In this document: in pieces, positions 52,000 to 63,284 of the stretch | Position numbering within the stretch: position 1 is the stretch's first letter | Layout of the letters: each line of letters starts with the position of its first letter | Assembly (NCBI GenBank): GCA_032717465.1 | Contig: CM064658.1 | Span: forward strand, 1,623,501 to 1,687,500 | From: Coenobita brevimanus | Lineage: Eukaryota; Arthropoda; Malacostraca; Decapoda; Coenobitidae | Direction: 5' to 3' | Length of the DNA stretch: 64,000 nucleotides | Notes under the pieces: model-generated | What the model saw: only the letters and a program-made list of their open reading frames with translations | The model's database searches: none | Told to the model about the DNA's origin: nothing | Position numbers and translations under genes: made by a program

Positions 52000-53415
52000 C
52001 TACTGTTTCATTCCTGGCAGGTCCTGAACCATGCATTTCATCACTGCCATTTCAAGATTCACCTTCCACCAAAATTGAAAATACTTATACACTTCGATGT
52101 CACGCAACTGATCCATCACAAATTCATCACCACTTAGATCAACGGGCACATTTAACCACAAACTCTTCCTGGCTACAGTAGTCATTATTAAAAAACGAGA
52201 ATTAAAAGTGAAAATTCTAATAACAAAAAACACGATGTACAATGTCTACCACAGTTTGTAGCTCACATTTCACGTTTAGCCTGCTTTCAAGTTCCATTTT
52301 CTCCACACAAGCGTTTATTCACTACATCATACCATACTAATCACAAATATTTCTTCTGGCCACTGCAAGCATAAAAAAGTCGCCTGTGAAATGCTTAAAA
52401 GTGAGAATTTTCATGGTAAACTTCACGCAATGTTTCTCTTGCAGTTGACAACACTGGCTGCGTTTTTCTTACGATGCACTATTTCTCACCTTGATAAATC
52501 CACCACAGACGCTTCTTCACTGCATTATAGGTCACTCTGGCAATCACAAACACTTCCTCTAGCCACAGCAGGCACCAAAATCCGCCAGTGAAGTAGATGA
52601 AGGCGAGAATTTGGACGTAATGGTAAATATCACCTCTGGTAATAATTGACATACAGGCTGCAGTCCGCCACACATGCACTTTTTCATCTCGTCTAATCCA
52701 TCATTACTTCTCTTCTTCGCTTCATGAAATCACACACAGTTAACCACAAACTCTTCATATATTCGCCACAATCACAAAAATCCGCCAGTGAAATGGATGA
52801 AAGCGAGTATTTTGAATATAAATGACAACACACGCGAGATTCAAACTTTCTTCTCGTCTCGGGCTGGGCTGGAGCTGCGCATGCGCGGTTAGGCCATGTC
52901 CGATTCTCCGCCTTTGATATAATTACTTTCGATTTCATTATTCTCCTTCTTCATATATTTCCGAGTTCATCTACATTTTTATACAAATTCTAATGCTTCT
53001 GATATATTCCAAGCGTGAGTAGGAGGGCAAGAAGCACTTATTTAAATAAACACCTAAGAAAGTGACGAGAGAGAAGTTTACCTAATGTCCATTCCAACCA
53101 ACGAACACTTCCTTTTAAAATTCGCCTTCAAAGTTCAAACTACGCCTTCGTTTTAATGTTTTTGCCGTCATATTCTTGAGTTTACCTATCTTTATCTACC
53201 ATGCCTATTCCTTCTGATAAAATTCAAGCGTGAAATGGAAGACGGAAAGCATATATTAGTTAAATAAATAAGAGAATAAGAAGAGGAAAGATGATGTAAT
53301 GCGTCTGCTCTGCCTATCCAAAATTTACCTTTAAGAGGCTGTTGTGTCTGCGTCTCCGCCTTCGTTTTAAATATTCTTTTTCCAATCATACCTCTGAGTT
53401 CATTTGCACTCAACT
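52000..53415. repeat. strongly diverged tandem repeat, about six units of 180-230 bp
   Basis: Later units carry ATCCGCCAGTGAAGTAGATG (52576) and ATCCGCCAGTGAAATGGATG (52779). Earlier ones carry GTCGCCTGTGAAATGCTTAA (52379) and a weaker version near 52180, each preceded by CACAAA(C/T).(C/T)TTC and followed by GAATTTT/GAATAT. The last two units pair TTCTGATATATTCCAAGCGTGA (52998 on; shown in part) with TTCTGATAAAATTCAAGCG (53210), and TACGCCTTCGTTTTAATGTT with CTCCGCCTTCGTTTTAAATA. AT-rich, no significant frames. Unrecognised family. Confidence 0.6.
52876..52887. promoter_or_regulatory. NRF-1-type palindrome TGCGCATGCGCG
   Basis: Matches the (T/C)GCGCA(T/C)GCGC(A/G) consensus known for NRF-1/Ewg, which binds promoters of housekeeping genes. 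A CpG-rich patch (52855-52910) stands out from AT-rich surroundings, and GGCCATGTCC adjoins. No start codon-bearing frame follows on either strand, so promoter function is only a possibility. Confidence 0.3.
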
Positions 53416-53419
53416 ACTA

Positions 53420-53502
53420 TTACTATCATAAGTAGTAGTAGTAGTGGTGGTGGTGGTGGTAGTAGTAACAGTAGTAGTGCCGGTGGTGGTGGTAGTATTC
53501 TC
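53420..53502. repeat. (AGT)n/(GGT)n triplets
   Basis: AGTAGTAGTGGTGGTGGTGG and GGTGGTGGTGGTAGTA words with one GTAACAGT break. Confidence 0.95.
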
Positions 53503-53506
53503 ATCT

Positions 53507-53684
53507 TAAGGAAGCTCCCTAACACCTTTCCTTAGGCGATTTATTTTGCTTATTACACCTTACGCTTCTTAGTAATCATTGCAATATCGCCCTATTCAGC
53601 ATAAATAAGGTACAAAAGGATATTAACCAGCCATATCCAAAAATAAATCGCTACGGATGAGGTGTTACGGGGTTTCCTCGAATT
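53507..53684 (-). mobile_element. TIR element, family B, copy 2 (complete, MITE-like)
   Basis: The left end TTAAGGAAGCTCCCTAACAC...GCGATTTATTTT (53507-53548) and the right end on the minus strand, CGAGGAAACCCCGTAACACC...GCGATTTATTTTT (to about 53640), form terminal inverted repeats of about 42 bp. Total about 178 bp. The middle, on the minus strand TGGTTAATATCCTTTTGTAC ... GCGATATTGC ... AAGGTGTAATAAGC, matches the copy at 34084-34250. No coding capacity; superfamily unknown. Confidence 0.75.
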
Positions 53685-53927
53685 TTAAGTCGCTAAGTTG
53701 TTCCCACCCCTAACCTAGAATCGATACCCCATTCATCCGCACAGCAGTCCACTTTCCTACCACTTGCGTGTATGTGTACGTGTGTGAGCGTGTGAGTGCA
53801 TGTTGTGGACGTATTATGGTAAAGTGTGTATACGTTGGACTGTGTGCGTGTGTAAGTTTGTGTACGTGGTGTGCGTGTGAGGCTATGCTGAAGTGTGTGC
53901 GTGTGATGCGTGGTGTACGGAATACGT

Positions 53928-53930
<3 letters not shown>
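53685..53930. repeat. mixed sequence grading into GTGTGCG words
   Basis: Short unique patch to 53760, then GTGTACGTGTGTGAGCGTG-type degenerate GT sequence. Confidence 0.75.
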
Positions 53931-54007
<77 letters not shown>

Positions 54008-54165
54008 ATTCATACACACATAAATACATGCATAAATATACACAACATGGACAGACAGGTAAACAAAGAGACTGAGAGATAATCTGAGATAGATAGATAG
54101 ACTGATAGATAGATAGATACAGGAAGAAAGAGCAACATAACAGACAAGCACAGATAACTAAAGAA

Positions 54166-54197
<32 letters not shown>

Positions 54198-54285
54198 TGC
54201 GTGGTGTGGGTGTGTTAAGGTGTGAGTTATAGCCTTAACAACAACCTATTATACCCCTGAGACACACAGACACACGCAACATACA

Positions 54286-54350
<65 letters not shown>
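53931..54350. repeat. (GT)n, GATA words, (GA)n and (CT)n
   Basis: (GT)n at 53931-54004 (uninterrupted), ATAGATAG at 54091-54118, (GA)n at 54171-54197, (CT)n at 54290-54347. Confidence 0.95.
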
Positions 54351-54353
<3 letters not shown>

Positions 54354-54399
54354 GCCCATCATCACCTTCTCTCCCTCCTACCTTCTTCTTTCATCCTCC

Positions 54400-54760
54400 C
54401 TTCATCATTTTCATCATCACCACCATCACCACTACCATCATCATCATCATCATCACTACCAGCACCACCACCATTACCACCACTAATATCATCATCATCA
54501 CCACCACCACTATCATCAACATCACCACCACCACCAACACCATCATCACCACCACCACTATCATCAACATCACCACCACCACCAACACCATCATCACCAC
54601 CACCACTATCATCAACATCACCACCACCACCAACACCATCATCACCACCACCACTATCATCAACATCACCACCACCACTATCATCAACATCACCACCACC
54701 ACTATCATCATCACCACCACCACTACCACCACCACCACCACCACTACCATACTTTCATCA
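54400..54760. repeat. CAC/CAT triplets organised in a 48-bp unit
   Basis: CTATCATCAACATCACC starts at 54510, 54558, 54606 and 54654 (48 bp steps), then 54678 and 54702 (24 bp steps). The array is thus nested: triplets within 24/48-bp units. Minus frames give Val/Met/Leu strings. Confidence 0.95.
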
Positions 54761-54960
54761 GGGCAACCCCTCATAGGATGCGGCGTCGGACAAAGTAAAA
54801 TAAATAAATAAAGGATAAACAAAACAGCCCATGACAAAAAAATAATAAAAAAAGTGAAATCAGTCTTAAAGTGGATGCCGAATTTTACTATATATATCTT
54901 TAATTAAATTTAAATTTTGTAAAAAAGAAATGAAACGCAGAGCACTTCATTTAAACCACA
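54761..54960. other. unassigned AT-rich sequence
   Basis: Non-repetitive AT-rich patch; nothing recognised. Confidence 0.5.
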
Positions 54961-54972
54961 ATTACCTCTCTC

Positions 54973-55013
<41 letters not shown>

Positions 55014-55131
55014 AAAAAATGGAGAGTAGAGCAAGGTTGATAAAATAAAATTAAAATATTGGATTCTCTGCCTCCCTCCTACGTATCCATCCCTTCCTTC
55101 CCTCTCTCCTTCCTTCCTTTCCTCCAGCCTA

Positions 55132-55188
<57 letters not shown>

Positions 55189-55375
55189 ACCTTCACTCCT
55201 CCACTCCCATCTAACCCCCTCCCCTCCTTCCCCACACATCTACCCCCTCTCTCCCATCCCCTCTCACCTAACTCCTCTCTCTTCTTCCCCTCCTCTCCCC
55301 TCTCCCCTCTCTCCCATCTCCTCTCCCCTCCCTCCTCCTCTCCCCTCTCTCTTCCTCTCTCCTTAATCCCATAAA
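54961..55375. repeat. two (CT)n runs and C/T-rich tract
   Basis: CT-rich runs at 54967-55012 and 55136-55187; CCCCTCTCTCCCATC-type sequence to 55370. The minus 143-codon frame is Arg/Glu/Gly low complexity. Confidence 0.9.
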
Positions 55376-55384
55376 CAACCACGC

Positions 55385-55580
55385 CCCGGCCACACCTGTA
55401 ATCAACACATAATCACCTTTCCACACCTGTCCACCTAACCTGTCCATTTAACCGAGCGCACCTGAAGGACCCCACTCCAGGCCTTCTTATTAACCAATTT
55501 AACACCACCAAACACGCTAAATTGGGGGAATAATTACACCTGGCCACCCCCTCATTAGCACATACTCACCTGTGGACGAG
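55385..55580. other. non-repetitive island with clustered CACCTG words
   Basis: CACCTG occurs near 55394, 55425, 55460, 55538 and 55569 in about 180 bp, with AACCTGTCC variants. CACCTG is the E-box subtype bound by Snail/ZEB and E-protein factors, so an enhancer is conceivable. Alternatively the words are relics of a short repeat (CACACCTGT). Confidence 0.3.
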
Positions 55581-55671
55581 TGGGGGGCGAGAGGGGAGGG
55601 GGAGAGGGGAGAGACATCGACTTCAAGATGGGGAGATTAGCTTCGTCGTGTTTTTACTTCGTTGTTTCTGC

Positions 55672-55746
<75 letters not shown>

Positions 55747-56545
55747 ATAGAGTTTATAGGAGGGGAAAGGGGGTGTTGGGGGAAGAGAGGGGGAGGGGGA
55801 ACTGGGGGAAGAGAGGGGGAGATAGGGGGAAATGAGGGGGAAGGGGAAAAAAGGAGGAAGAGGGGGAACTGAGGGAAGAGAGGGGGAGCTTGGGGAAGAG
55901 AGGGGAAGAGGGGGAGATTGGGGAAGAGAAGGTACGAGGGGGAGGTGGGGGAAGAGAGGGCAAGAGGGGGAGATTGGGGAAGATGGGGAGATTGGGGAAG
56001 ATGGGGAGATTGGGGAAGAGGGAGAGATTGGGAAAGAGAAAGGGAGAGGGGGAGATTGGGGAAGAGAGGGGGAGAGGGGGGACTTCAAGAGATGGGGAGA
56101 TTAGTTTTGTCATGGTTTTCTTAGCTGTGTTTATTGTCTTTAAGTTTCTCATTTAGGAAAGGGTGGGAGAGGGAAAAACAGGGGTGAGAGGGAGAGGAGT
56201 GAGTGGGGGAGAGAGGGGGATTGACAGGAGGGGGAGATAGCCTTCAAGAGATAGATTAGTGGCGTTATTCTTATGTTCTATTTCAGTTTTGTACTTCTTA
56301 CCTGTACTTACCTTACTCACCAGTAGAAAGGAAGGAAGGTGAGGAGAGAGTGAGAGGGGGAGAAGAGGATGGGTGTGTGGAGAGAGGGGGAAGGTGCGGG
56401 AGAGTGGGGGAAGGGTATGGGTGGAAGGGAAAGGGGGAAGGGTATGGGTGGAGGGGAGAGGGGGAAGGGGATAGGTGTGGGAGGGAAGGGGGAAGGGTAT
56501 GGGTGGGGAGAGAGAGGGGGGAAAGGGTATGGGTGGGGGAGAGGG
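55581..56545. repeat. (GT)n and G/A-rich minisatellites with recurring anchor
   Basis: (GT)n at 55674-55742. GGGGAGATTGGGGAAGAT repeats with about 18-21 bp steps at 55905-56075, and GGGGGAAGGGTATGGGTGG at about 27 bp steps over 56400-56540. The anchor TTCAAGATGGGGAGATTAG...(T-rich) occurs at 55621, 56092 and 56243, so the purine block plus anchor has itself been duplicated. Confidence 0.9.
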
Positions 56546-56547
56546 AG

Positions 56548-56677
56548 GAGGAAGTAGTAGTAGTAGTAGTAGTAGTTGTAGTAGTAGTGGTAGTGGTGGT
56601 GGTGGTGGTGGTGGTGGTGGTAATATTAGTAGAAGTAGTAGTAGTAGTAGTGGTGGTGGTGGTGGTGGTGGTAATAT

Positions 56678-56735
<58 letters not shown>

Positions 56736-56779
56736 GGTGGTGGTAATATTATTATTATTAGTAGTAGTAGTAATAGTAC

Positions 56780-56812
<33 letters not shown>

Positions 56813-56822
56813 AAGTAGCAGC
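56548..56822. repeat. AGT/GGT triplet array with GGTAATATTAGT breaks
   Basis: Pure AGT and GGT runs separated by GGTAATATTA at 56618, 56669 and 56741, a composite of about 50-70 bp units [(AGT)n(GGT)nAATATT]. One of the longest triplet tracts here. Confidence 0.95.
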
Positions 56823-56825
56823 ACC

Positions 56826-56902
56826 TATTTATTTATCTATCAGTCCATATATCTATCTATTTACTTATTCTTGTCAGTGAACGTCAATTTTATCAGGCTT
56901 CA

Positions 56903-56965
<63 letters not shown>

Positions 56966-57152
56966 TAATACAGCAATTGGCATGAACTAGATAGCTTCAT
57001 TAATAAACTGGATAGCTTAATCTACCACACACAATCAACTCTCTCTCTCTCTCTCTCTCTCTCATTTAATATTTCTCCCATCTTTTTTTAATGGAATTTC
57101 TCTCTCTCTCTCTCTCTCTCATTTAATATTTCTCCCATCTTTTTTTAATGGA

Positions 57153-57210
<58 letters not shown>

Positions 57211-57269
57211 TAACACCCACTTAGCTCCCCTGACAGTGGTAGTTAGTGGTGGGGGGCTGGCACGCGATA

Positions 57270-57300
<31 letters not shown>

Positions 57301-57310
57301 AGAACCTTGC
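56826..57310. repeat. (CA)n and a 57-bp duplication with (CT)n
   Basis: (CA)n at 56906-56963. CATTTAATATTTCTCCCATC...TTAATGGAATTT(CT)n occurs at 57063 and 57120, then (CT)n at 57155-57207 and 57277-57301. Confidence 0.95.
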
Positions 57311-57334
57311 AATCTTCTGTTTCGCGATTAGGGT

Positions 57335-58195
57335 AGATAAGAAAAGGGGAGGGGGGAGGGGAGGGGAGGGGGAGGGGAGACCGTGGGGAAAGAGGGGAGA
57401 GGGGAGGGAAGAAGGGGAGGATAAAGAAGTAGAGGGGAGGGAAAATGGTGTGGAAGGGGAATGAGCAAGTGGGGAGGGGGGAGGGAGAGAGGGATGAGCA
57501 AGGGGAGGTTAGATGGTGGATGGGGTGTAGGAAGGGGAGGAGAGATGGGGGTGGGAGAGGGAGGAGAGGGAGAGACAGGGGAGGAAAAGGATGGGGAGGG
57601 GAGAGGAGGGGATGAGGAAGAGGGGGAGAGGAAAGACAGGAGATGGGGGAGGAAGGAAAAGAATTCGACAGGGAAGGAAGATGGGGAGAGGGAAGGGAAG
57701 GTTAGTATGGGGAAGAAAGGAATGGGGAGGAAATTGGGAGAGTGGGGAGAGGAGGAAGAGGAAGGACTGAAGGAAGGAAGAGAAGGGGGGAGGAAGACTG
57801 GGGAGGGTGGTGGTCAAGCTAGAGCAAGGGGAGATAAGCTAAAATGATGAGGGGAGGGGAGGGGAGGGGAGGGGGAGGGAGTTTCAAGGTTGAGAGAGAG
57901 AGAGGGGTGTGGGAAGATGAATGACGAGGGGAGAAGGTGGGGGTAAATTAATATGAATGGGGAGATTGTCAAGGTGAAAGGGGAGAGGAGTGTGGGGTGA
58001 TTGTGGGGTTGGGGAGAGGGGGAGAGGTATGGAGTAGAGAAGGTGAGGGAGAAATGGGGCGAGGAGAGGGGGGAGGGGGAGAGAAAAGGGAGAGAGAAGT
58101 GGGGAAGGAAAGGGGGAGAGGGGTTGGGGAAAAGGAGTGAGGTTGAGGAAGGAGAGAGAGAGAGAGAGAGAGAGAGAATAGGGGATGAGTCTGTA
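57335..58195. repeat. G/A-rich tract with (GGGGA)n runs
   Basis: GGGGAGGGGAGGGG at 57355-57380 and 57850-57875 are G-quadruplex candidates within polypurine DNA; (GA)n at 58151-58178. Confidence 0.9.
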
Positions 58196-58204
58196 ATTCT
58201 ATCA

Positions 58205-58330
58205 ACTTAATTTTATCTATCTACCTACCTATCTATCTACCTACCTATCTATCTACCTACCTATCTCTCACCTGCCTCCCTGCTCCTATCTATTTGCATC
58301 TATCTGCCTAATAATATATCATCTATTCAT
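58205..58330. repeat. (CTAT)/(CTAC) tetranucleotides
   Basis: CTATCTACCTACC steps of about 20 bp at 58215-58265. Confidence 0.9.
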
Positions 58331-58374
58331 ACACACCTCTAATTTACCTCTCCCTTATCGTCACCATATTGAAT

Positions 58375-58391
58375 TAGAGAGAGAGAGAGAG

Positions 58392-58468
<77 letters not shown>
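58375..58468. repeat. long interrupted (GA)n
   Basis: About 90 bp of GA with three small interruptions (AAAG, GGG). Confidence 0.97.
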
Positions 58469-58472
<4 letters not shown>

Positions 58473-58499
58473 AGATAAGGGAACTGAAAAATGTTAACA

Positions 58500-59160
58500 G
58501 GAAGAAGAGGGGAATTAGCCTGGCGTGAGAGATGTTGCAGGGATAAGGGGAAAAGAGGGGAGAGGAGGAGGGGAGAGAAGGGAAAAAGAGGGTAGAGGAT
58601 GAGGGAAGGAAAGATAAAGGAACGAAAGGTAAGGAAGGGAGGGGTAAGAGGAGGGAAGAGAGAGAGAGAGAGTGAGGGAAGAACGAAAAGGAGGGAAGGA
58701 GGAGGGAAGGAAAGGAGGAGGAGAATAATGGGATGGAAGAAGGGAAGGACGGAAGGGAGAGAAGGAAGGCAGAACACAAAGAGGGGAGTGGAGGAAGGGA
58801 GAAAGAGAGAGGTGAAGAAGGGAAGGGAGCAGAGAAAGGAGAGAGGAAGGAAGGACACAAGGAGGGGAGAAGAAGAGGAATATAAGGAGTAGGGAATTGG
58901 GGAGAGAAGGAGGGAAAGGAGGGAAGGGGAGGGGAGGGGAGGGGGAAGAAGGGGAGGGCAGGAGGAATTTAGAAACGGGGAGATGAGAAGGCGATGGAGG
59001 GGATCGGAGGGGAGAGGGAAGGAGGGGATGAGAGGGAGGGGAAGGAGGGGATGAGAGGGAGGGGAAGGAGGGGATGAGAGGGAGGGGAAGGAGGGGATGA
59101 GAGGGAGGGGGAGGAGGGGATGAGAGGGGAAGAACGGGGATAAGGGAGGGGGGGAGAGGT
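58500..59160. repeat. G/A-rich tract with a 23-bp array
   Basis: GGGGATGAGAGGGAGGGGAA repeats at 23 bp steps (59024, 59047, 59070, 59093) within polypurine sequence. The 311- and 220-codon minus frames are repeat translations. Confidence 0.92.
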
Positions 59161-59186
59161 CGACATGAAAAAAACATTGTCTAGAG

Positions 59187-59188
<2 letters not shown>

Positions 59189-59253
<65 letters not shown>

Positions 59254-59495
59254 GGTTAATATACGTACACATGTTTACACAATCTTTTGCACACACACAC
59301 TACACAAAAACATAAGAGACATTGATACGTACACAGATAGATAAGAAATAGATATAAAGATAATTAAATAAACAGATAGATACAGACCGACAGATAGATA
59401 GATAGGCAGATAGATATAAATTAGATCGACAAAGAGAGAGAGAGAGAGAGAGAGAGGAATGACGATGATGTAATATTCATGTTCGTACTCTTGTG

Positions 59496-59574
<79 letters not shown>

Positions 59575-59627
59575 AAACTCTTGTAATTACTCACCTAAAA
59601 ACACAAACACAAACAAACGTACAATTT

Positions 59628-59675
<48 letters not shown>

Positions 59676-59760
59676 AAAAAGATAGACAGATACATATACG
59701 AGCAGAGAGAGAGAGAGAGAGAATTGAGGGGAGAGACAGAGGGGAGAATATGTAGGGGGA
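59189..59760. repeat. (CA)n, GATA words, (GA)n, long (GT)n, (CT)n
   Basis: (CA)n at 59190-59250, ATAGATAGAT words at 59330-59420, (GA)n at 59432-59457, (GT)n at 59500-59572, (CT)n at 59632-59671. Confidence 0.95.
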
Positions 59761-59909
59761 GTGTGGAATGAAGGGGGAGGGGAGGGGAGGGGAAACATCT
59801 GCTTATGAATATGATAATGTGAGGAAATATGATAATGAGGTGGAGGCGGGGAGGAGAGGGGAGGGGGGAGGAGAGAAGGGGAAGAAAGGAGAAGAGAAAG
59901 AAGTGGGAT

Positions 59910-59949
<40 letters not shown>

Positions 59950-60171
59950 TGCAAAGCCGAACTGAAGGGAAGGAGATGCTAGGAAGGGGAGGGGAGGGAG
60001 GGGAGAAAGAGAGGGACAGGGAAGGGAGGGAGAAAACTAAGAAGGAAAAGGAGACGAAGGAAGAAGGAGAAAAAAAAGCGAAGAAGAAAAGGGGGAAGGA
60101 AGAGAGATTTACGTGGGGAGAAGAGGGGAGGGGAGAGGATGAGGGGAGAGACTATAGAGGCTGGGGAGGAG

Positions 60172-60175
<4 letters not shown>
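59761..60175. repeat. G/A-rich tract with (GA)n
   Basis: GGGGAGGGGAGGGGAGGGGA at 59775; (GA)n at 59909-59946; polypurine to 60172. Confidence 0.9.
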
Positions 60176-60218
<43 letters not shown>

Positions 60219-60239
60219 CTACACTTAATGCTATATATT

Positions 60240-60302
<63 letters not shown>

Positions 60303-60366
60303 TCTAAGTAACGATTTTCTTATCTAAGTGTGTGATCAGCTGACACTTATAGAGGTGAAGGGTTGC

Positions 60367-60438
<72 letters not shown>

Positions 60439-60440
60439 TG
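60176..60440. repeat. (CA)n, (CT)n, (GA)n and (CAGA)n
   Basis: CA run 60176-60211, (CT)n 60242-60305, a 60-bp mixed patch, (GA)n 60368-60405 continuing into CAGA steps to 60438. The CT and GA runs form an inverted pair. Confidence 0.95.
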
Positions 60441-60469
60441 GGAATAAAGAGACAAATAAGCCAATAAAA

Positions 60470-60850
60470 TGGAGGTAAGGAAGGAAGGAAGGAAGGAAGG
60501 ATGGATAGATGGATGGAAGGAAAGAAGGAAGGAAGGATGGAATGAAGGAAGGAAGGAGGGAAGGAAGGAAGACTTAAAAGAGCGGAGGGAACGAAGAGAG
60601 AAGGAATAGGACAAAGAAAGTAAGGAAGGAAGAAGAGGAAAGAAGAGGGAGGGAATGAAGGAGAAGAAAGGAAGGACATAACGAAGGAGGAAGAAAATGG
60701 GGAAGAAAGAAAATGAGAATGAAGACGCAAGGTGTGAAGAAAGAAAGAAAGAAAGAAAAAAAGAAAGAAAGGAAGGAAGGAAGGAAAGACGGAGGGAAGG
60801 ATGTAGGGAGGGTAGGGAGGAAAGAGAGAGAGAAGGAGAAGGGAGAGACG
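60470..60850. repeat. (GGAA)n/(AAAG)n and G/A-rich tract
   Basis: AAGGAAGGAAGG steps at 60477-60575, AAAGAAAGAAAG at 60737-60785, polypurine between. Confidence 0.92.
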
Positions 60851-60885
60851 TTATTATTCCAGAATTGGTATTTTTATGACTCTAT

Positions 60886-60888
<3 letters not shown>

Positions 60889-60923
<35 letters not shown>

Positions 60924-61009
60924 TGTTAATAATAAGAGAGAGGAAGGAGGGTGAAAAGTGGAAAAAAGGAGAAGAGGAAGAAGAGATGATAAGCAGGAAG
61001 AGGAGAGGG

Positions 61010-61094
<85 letters not shown>

Positions 61095-61137
61095 ATTCAT
61101 CACCTCAAGATGTAATAATTAACTTCCCACATTTAAC

Positions 61138-61175
<38 letters not shown>
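60889..61175. repeat. (CT)n, G/A-rich patch, very long (GT)n and (CT)n
   Basis: (GT)n at about 61013-61093, the longest pure GT run I see here; CT runs at 60889-60920 and 61140-61172. Confidence 0.97.
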
Positions 61176-61176
<1 letters not shown>

Positions 61177-61790
61177 TTCTCCTCCTCTTCCCTCTCTTCC
61201 TCCTCCTCTTCCCTCTTCCTCTCCCCTTCTCATCTTGCCCTCCTGTTTTCGCATCAATCATCCAGGGTTCTGTTATATACCTAATATCACCTCCCGTTAT
61301 TATCCTTCCTTCCTTCCCTCCTTCCTTCCTGCCCTCCTTCCTTCCTTCTTTTTCCTATCTGTTTCTTCGCTCCTTACTGTTCTTTTTAAATCTTCTTTCC
61401 TTCTGAATTGTCCTTCTTTCCTTCCTTCCTTCCTCATCTTCATCCTTGCTTCTTCCTTCCCTGTTTCCCTCCTTCTCTCTTTCTCCTTCTTCCCTCCTTC
61501 CTTCCTTCCCTATCTTTATCCTTCCCTCTTCCTTCATCTTCTATTTCTCCCCTTCTCTCACTTTCTCCTCCTTCCTTCCTTCCTCTCTCCATCTCTCTCA
61601 CTCATTTTTCCTATTCTGTATCCTTCCTTCCTTCGCTTATCCTCTCCTTCCTTCTTCCTTCATTTTTAGTCATCTTCCTTCATTTTTACTCATCCTTAAT
61701 CCTTCCTACTTCCCTTCCTTCTTCCCCTCTCAAACCCTTTCATTTCCTCTATCAAGATTAAACCCTCTCTCTCTCTCTCTCTCTCTCTCC
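61176..61790. repeat. (TTCC)n-rich C/T tract
   Basis: CCTTCCTTCC steps with interruptions; a short mixed patch at 61250-61300. Frames are Phe/Leu/Pro/Ser. Confidence 0.9.
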
Positions 61791-61984
61791 ATCTATCTAT
61801 ATTAATGTAACTGTTCATCCATACATTCATCTTTCTATCTATATCTATCCATCCATCCATCCATCTACCATCTATCTATCTATCTATCAGTCTACCTATC
61901 GCTTCAGCTCTTCCATCAGTGATACCTACTAACCTAGACAAACCTTTCGCATTTTTATGTCTTTTAAGATCCTGTTTAATTTCC

Positions 61985-62037
<53 letters not shown>

Positions 62038-62200
62038 TACTTCTTTCCTTGGTACCTTTCTTCATACATTCCTTCCTTCCTTCACTTTCCTTCCTTCCTT
62101 CCTCCTTCCCTTTTGAGCCCCTTTTCTCTTCCTTCCTTCCTTCATTCTTTCTTTCACTTTGCCTTCCTTCCTTCTTTCTTCCCTCTCTCTCTCTCTCTTG
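61791..62200. repeat. (ATCT)n, (CT)n and (TTCC)n
   Basis: ATCTATC/ATCC steps 61795-61895, a mixed patch to 61985, (CT)n 61986-62035, TTCC steps 62068-62180. Confidence 0.92.
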
Positions 62201-62318
62201 TTTCTCTCCCCCCCCCCTCCCTCCCTCTCATTTTTCTCTCCGTCCACATTTACTCTCCCTCTCCCCTCCCTCTAGCTTACCTATCGCCTCCCTTCCTTCT
62301 ACCTATTTCCCTTTTTAA

Positions 62319-62354
<36 letters not shown>

Positions 62355-62434
62355 CTCCTCCTCCATCCTTTCATCCTCAACTTCTCATTTACTCACTTGC
62401 TTTCATCTCAACTCTCCGTTTTCCTCCAATTCAG

Positions 62435-62487
<53 letters not shown>

Positions 62488-62500
62488 TTCTGCCTTTCCC
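62201..62500. repeat. C/T-rich with two (CT)n runs
   Basis: (CT)n at 62321-62352 and 62434-62483. Confidence 0.92.
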
Positions 62501-63240
62501 ATCGTTTACTCCTTCATTTCTCTCCCCGCTCTTTTCCCCCTCTCTCCCTCCCCTCTCCTTCTCCTCCCCCTCCCTCTATCCTCTCTACACCTATCCTTCT
62601 CCTCCCCCTTTCTTTCTCCCCTCCCCACCTCCTGGAACCCCCCCCTATCTTTACCCATTCCCCTCTCCATCCTCCCTTCTCTTCCCTTCCTTTTCTCCAT
62701 CCACATCTTTCCCTCCTATTTCTTCTATCCTCTCCTTTCCCCTCCTTCCCATCACCTCTCCTCTTCCCCCTCCTCCTCCCCATTTCTCTATCCTCTCATC
62801 CCCCCTCCTTCCTCTCCTCACCCCACCATCCCCCATCCCTCTTCTATCTTCTCATCTCCCCCATCCTATCCCCTCTCCTCTCCTCCTCCCCTTCTGCCCT
62901 CTCATCTCCCCTCCTTCCTCTCCCTCTCCCCTCTCCTCACCCCACCATCCCCCATCCCTCTTCTATCTTCTCTTCTCCCCTATCCTATCCCCTCTCCTCT
63001 CCCCCTCCCCGTTCTCCCTTCTTATCTCCCTACCCATCCCTTCTCTTCCTTTCCCTTACTTTCTCCCTCTCCCCTCTTTCTATCCTCCCCCCATTTCCCC
63101 CTCCCCCTCTTCTATCATTCCTATCCTTCCCCTTTCCCCCCTCCCCCCTCCCCTTCCCCTCTTTCTATCCTTCCTATCCTCCCCTCTTCCCCCTCCTCCC
63201 CTCCCCCTCAACTGGCTTCCCTCCTCACGTTTCCCCCCGT
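62501..63240. repeat. C/T-rich minisatellite with 119-bp duplication
   Basis: CTCACCCCACCATCCCCCAT starts at 62817 and 62936 (119 bp), and similarity continues through CCTCTTCTATCTTCTC. The 452-codon and 307-codon plus frames (from 61957 and 62319) exist because the tract lacks stop words. Confidence 0.92.
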
Positions 63241-63284
63241 AACCCGATCCCCCTCCCCCCTAGGACCCCCCCACCCCAACCCCA

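Noticed and set aside
58361..59296. 311-codon minus-strand frame
   Set aside because: Spans (CA)n, the 23-bp array and (GA)n; low complexity only.
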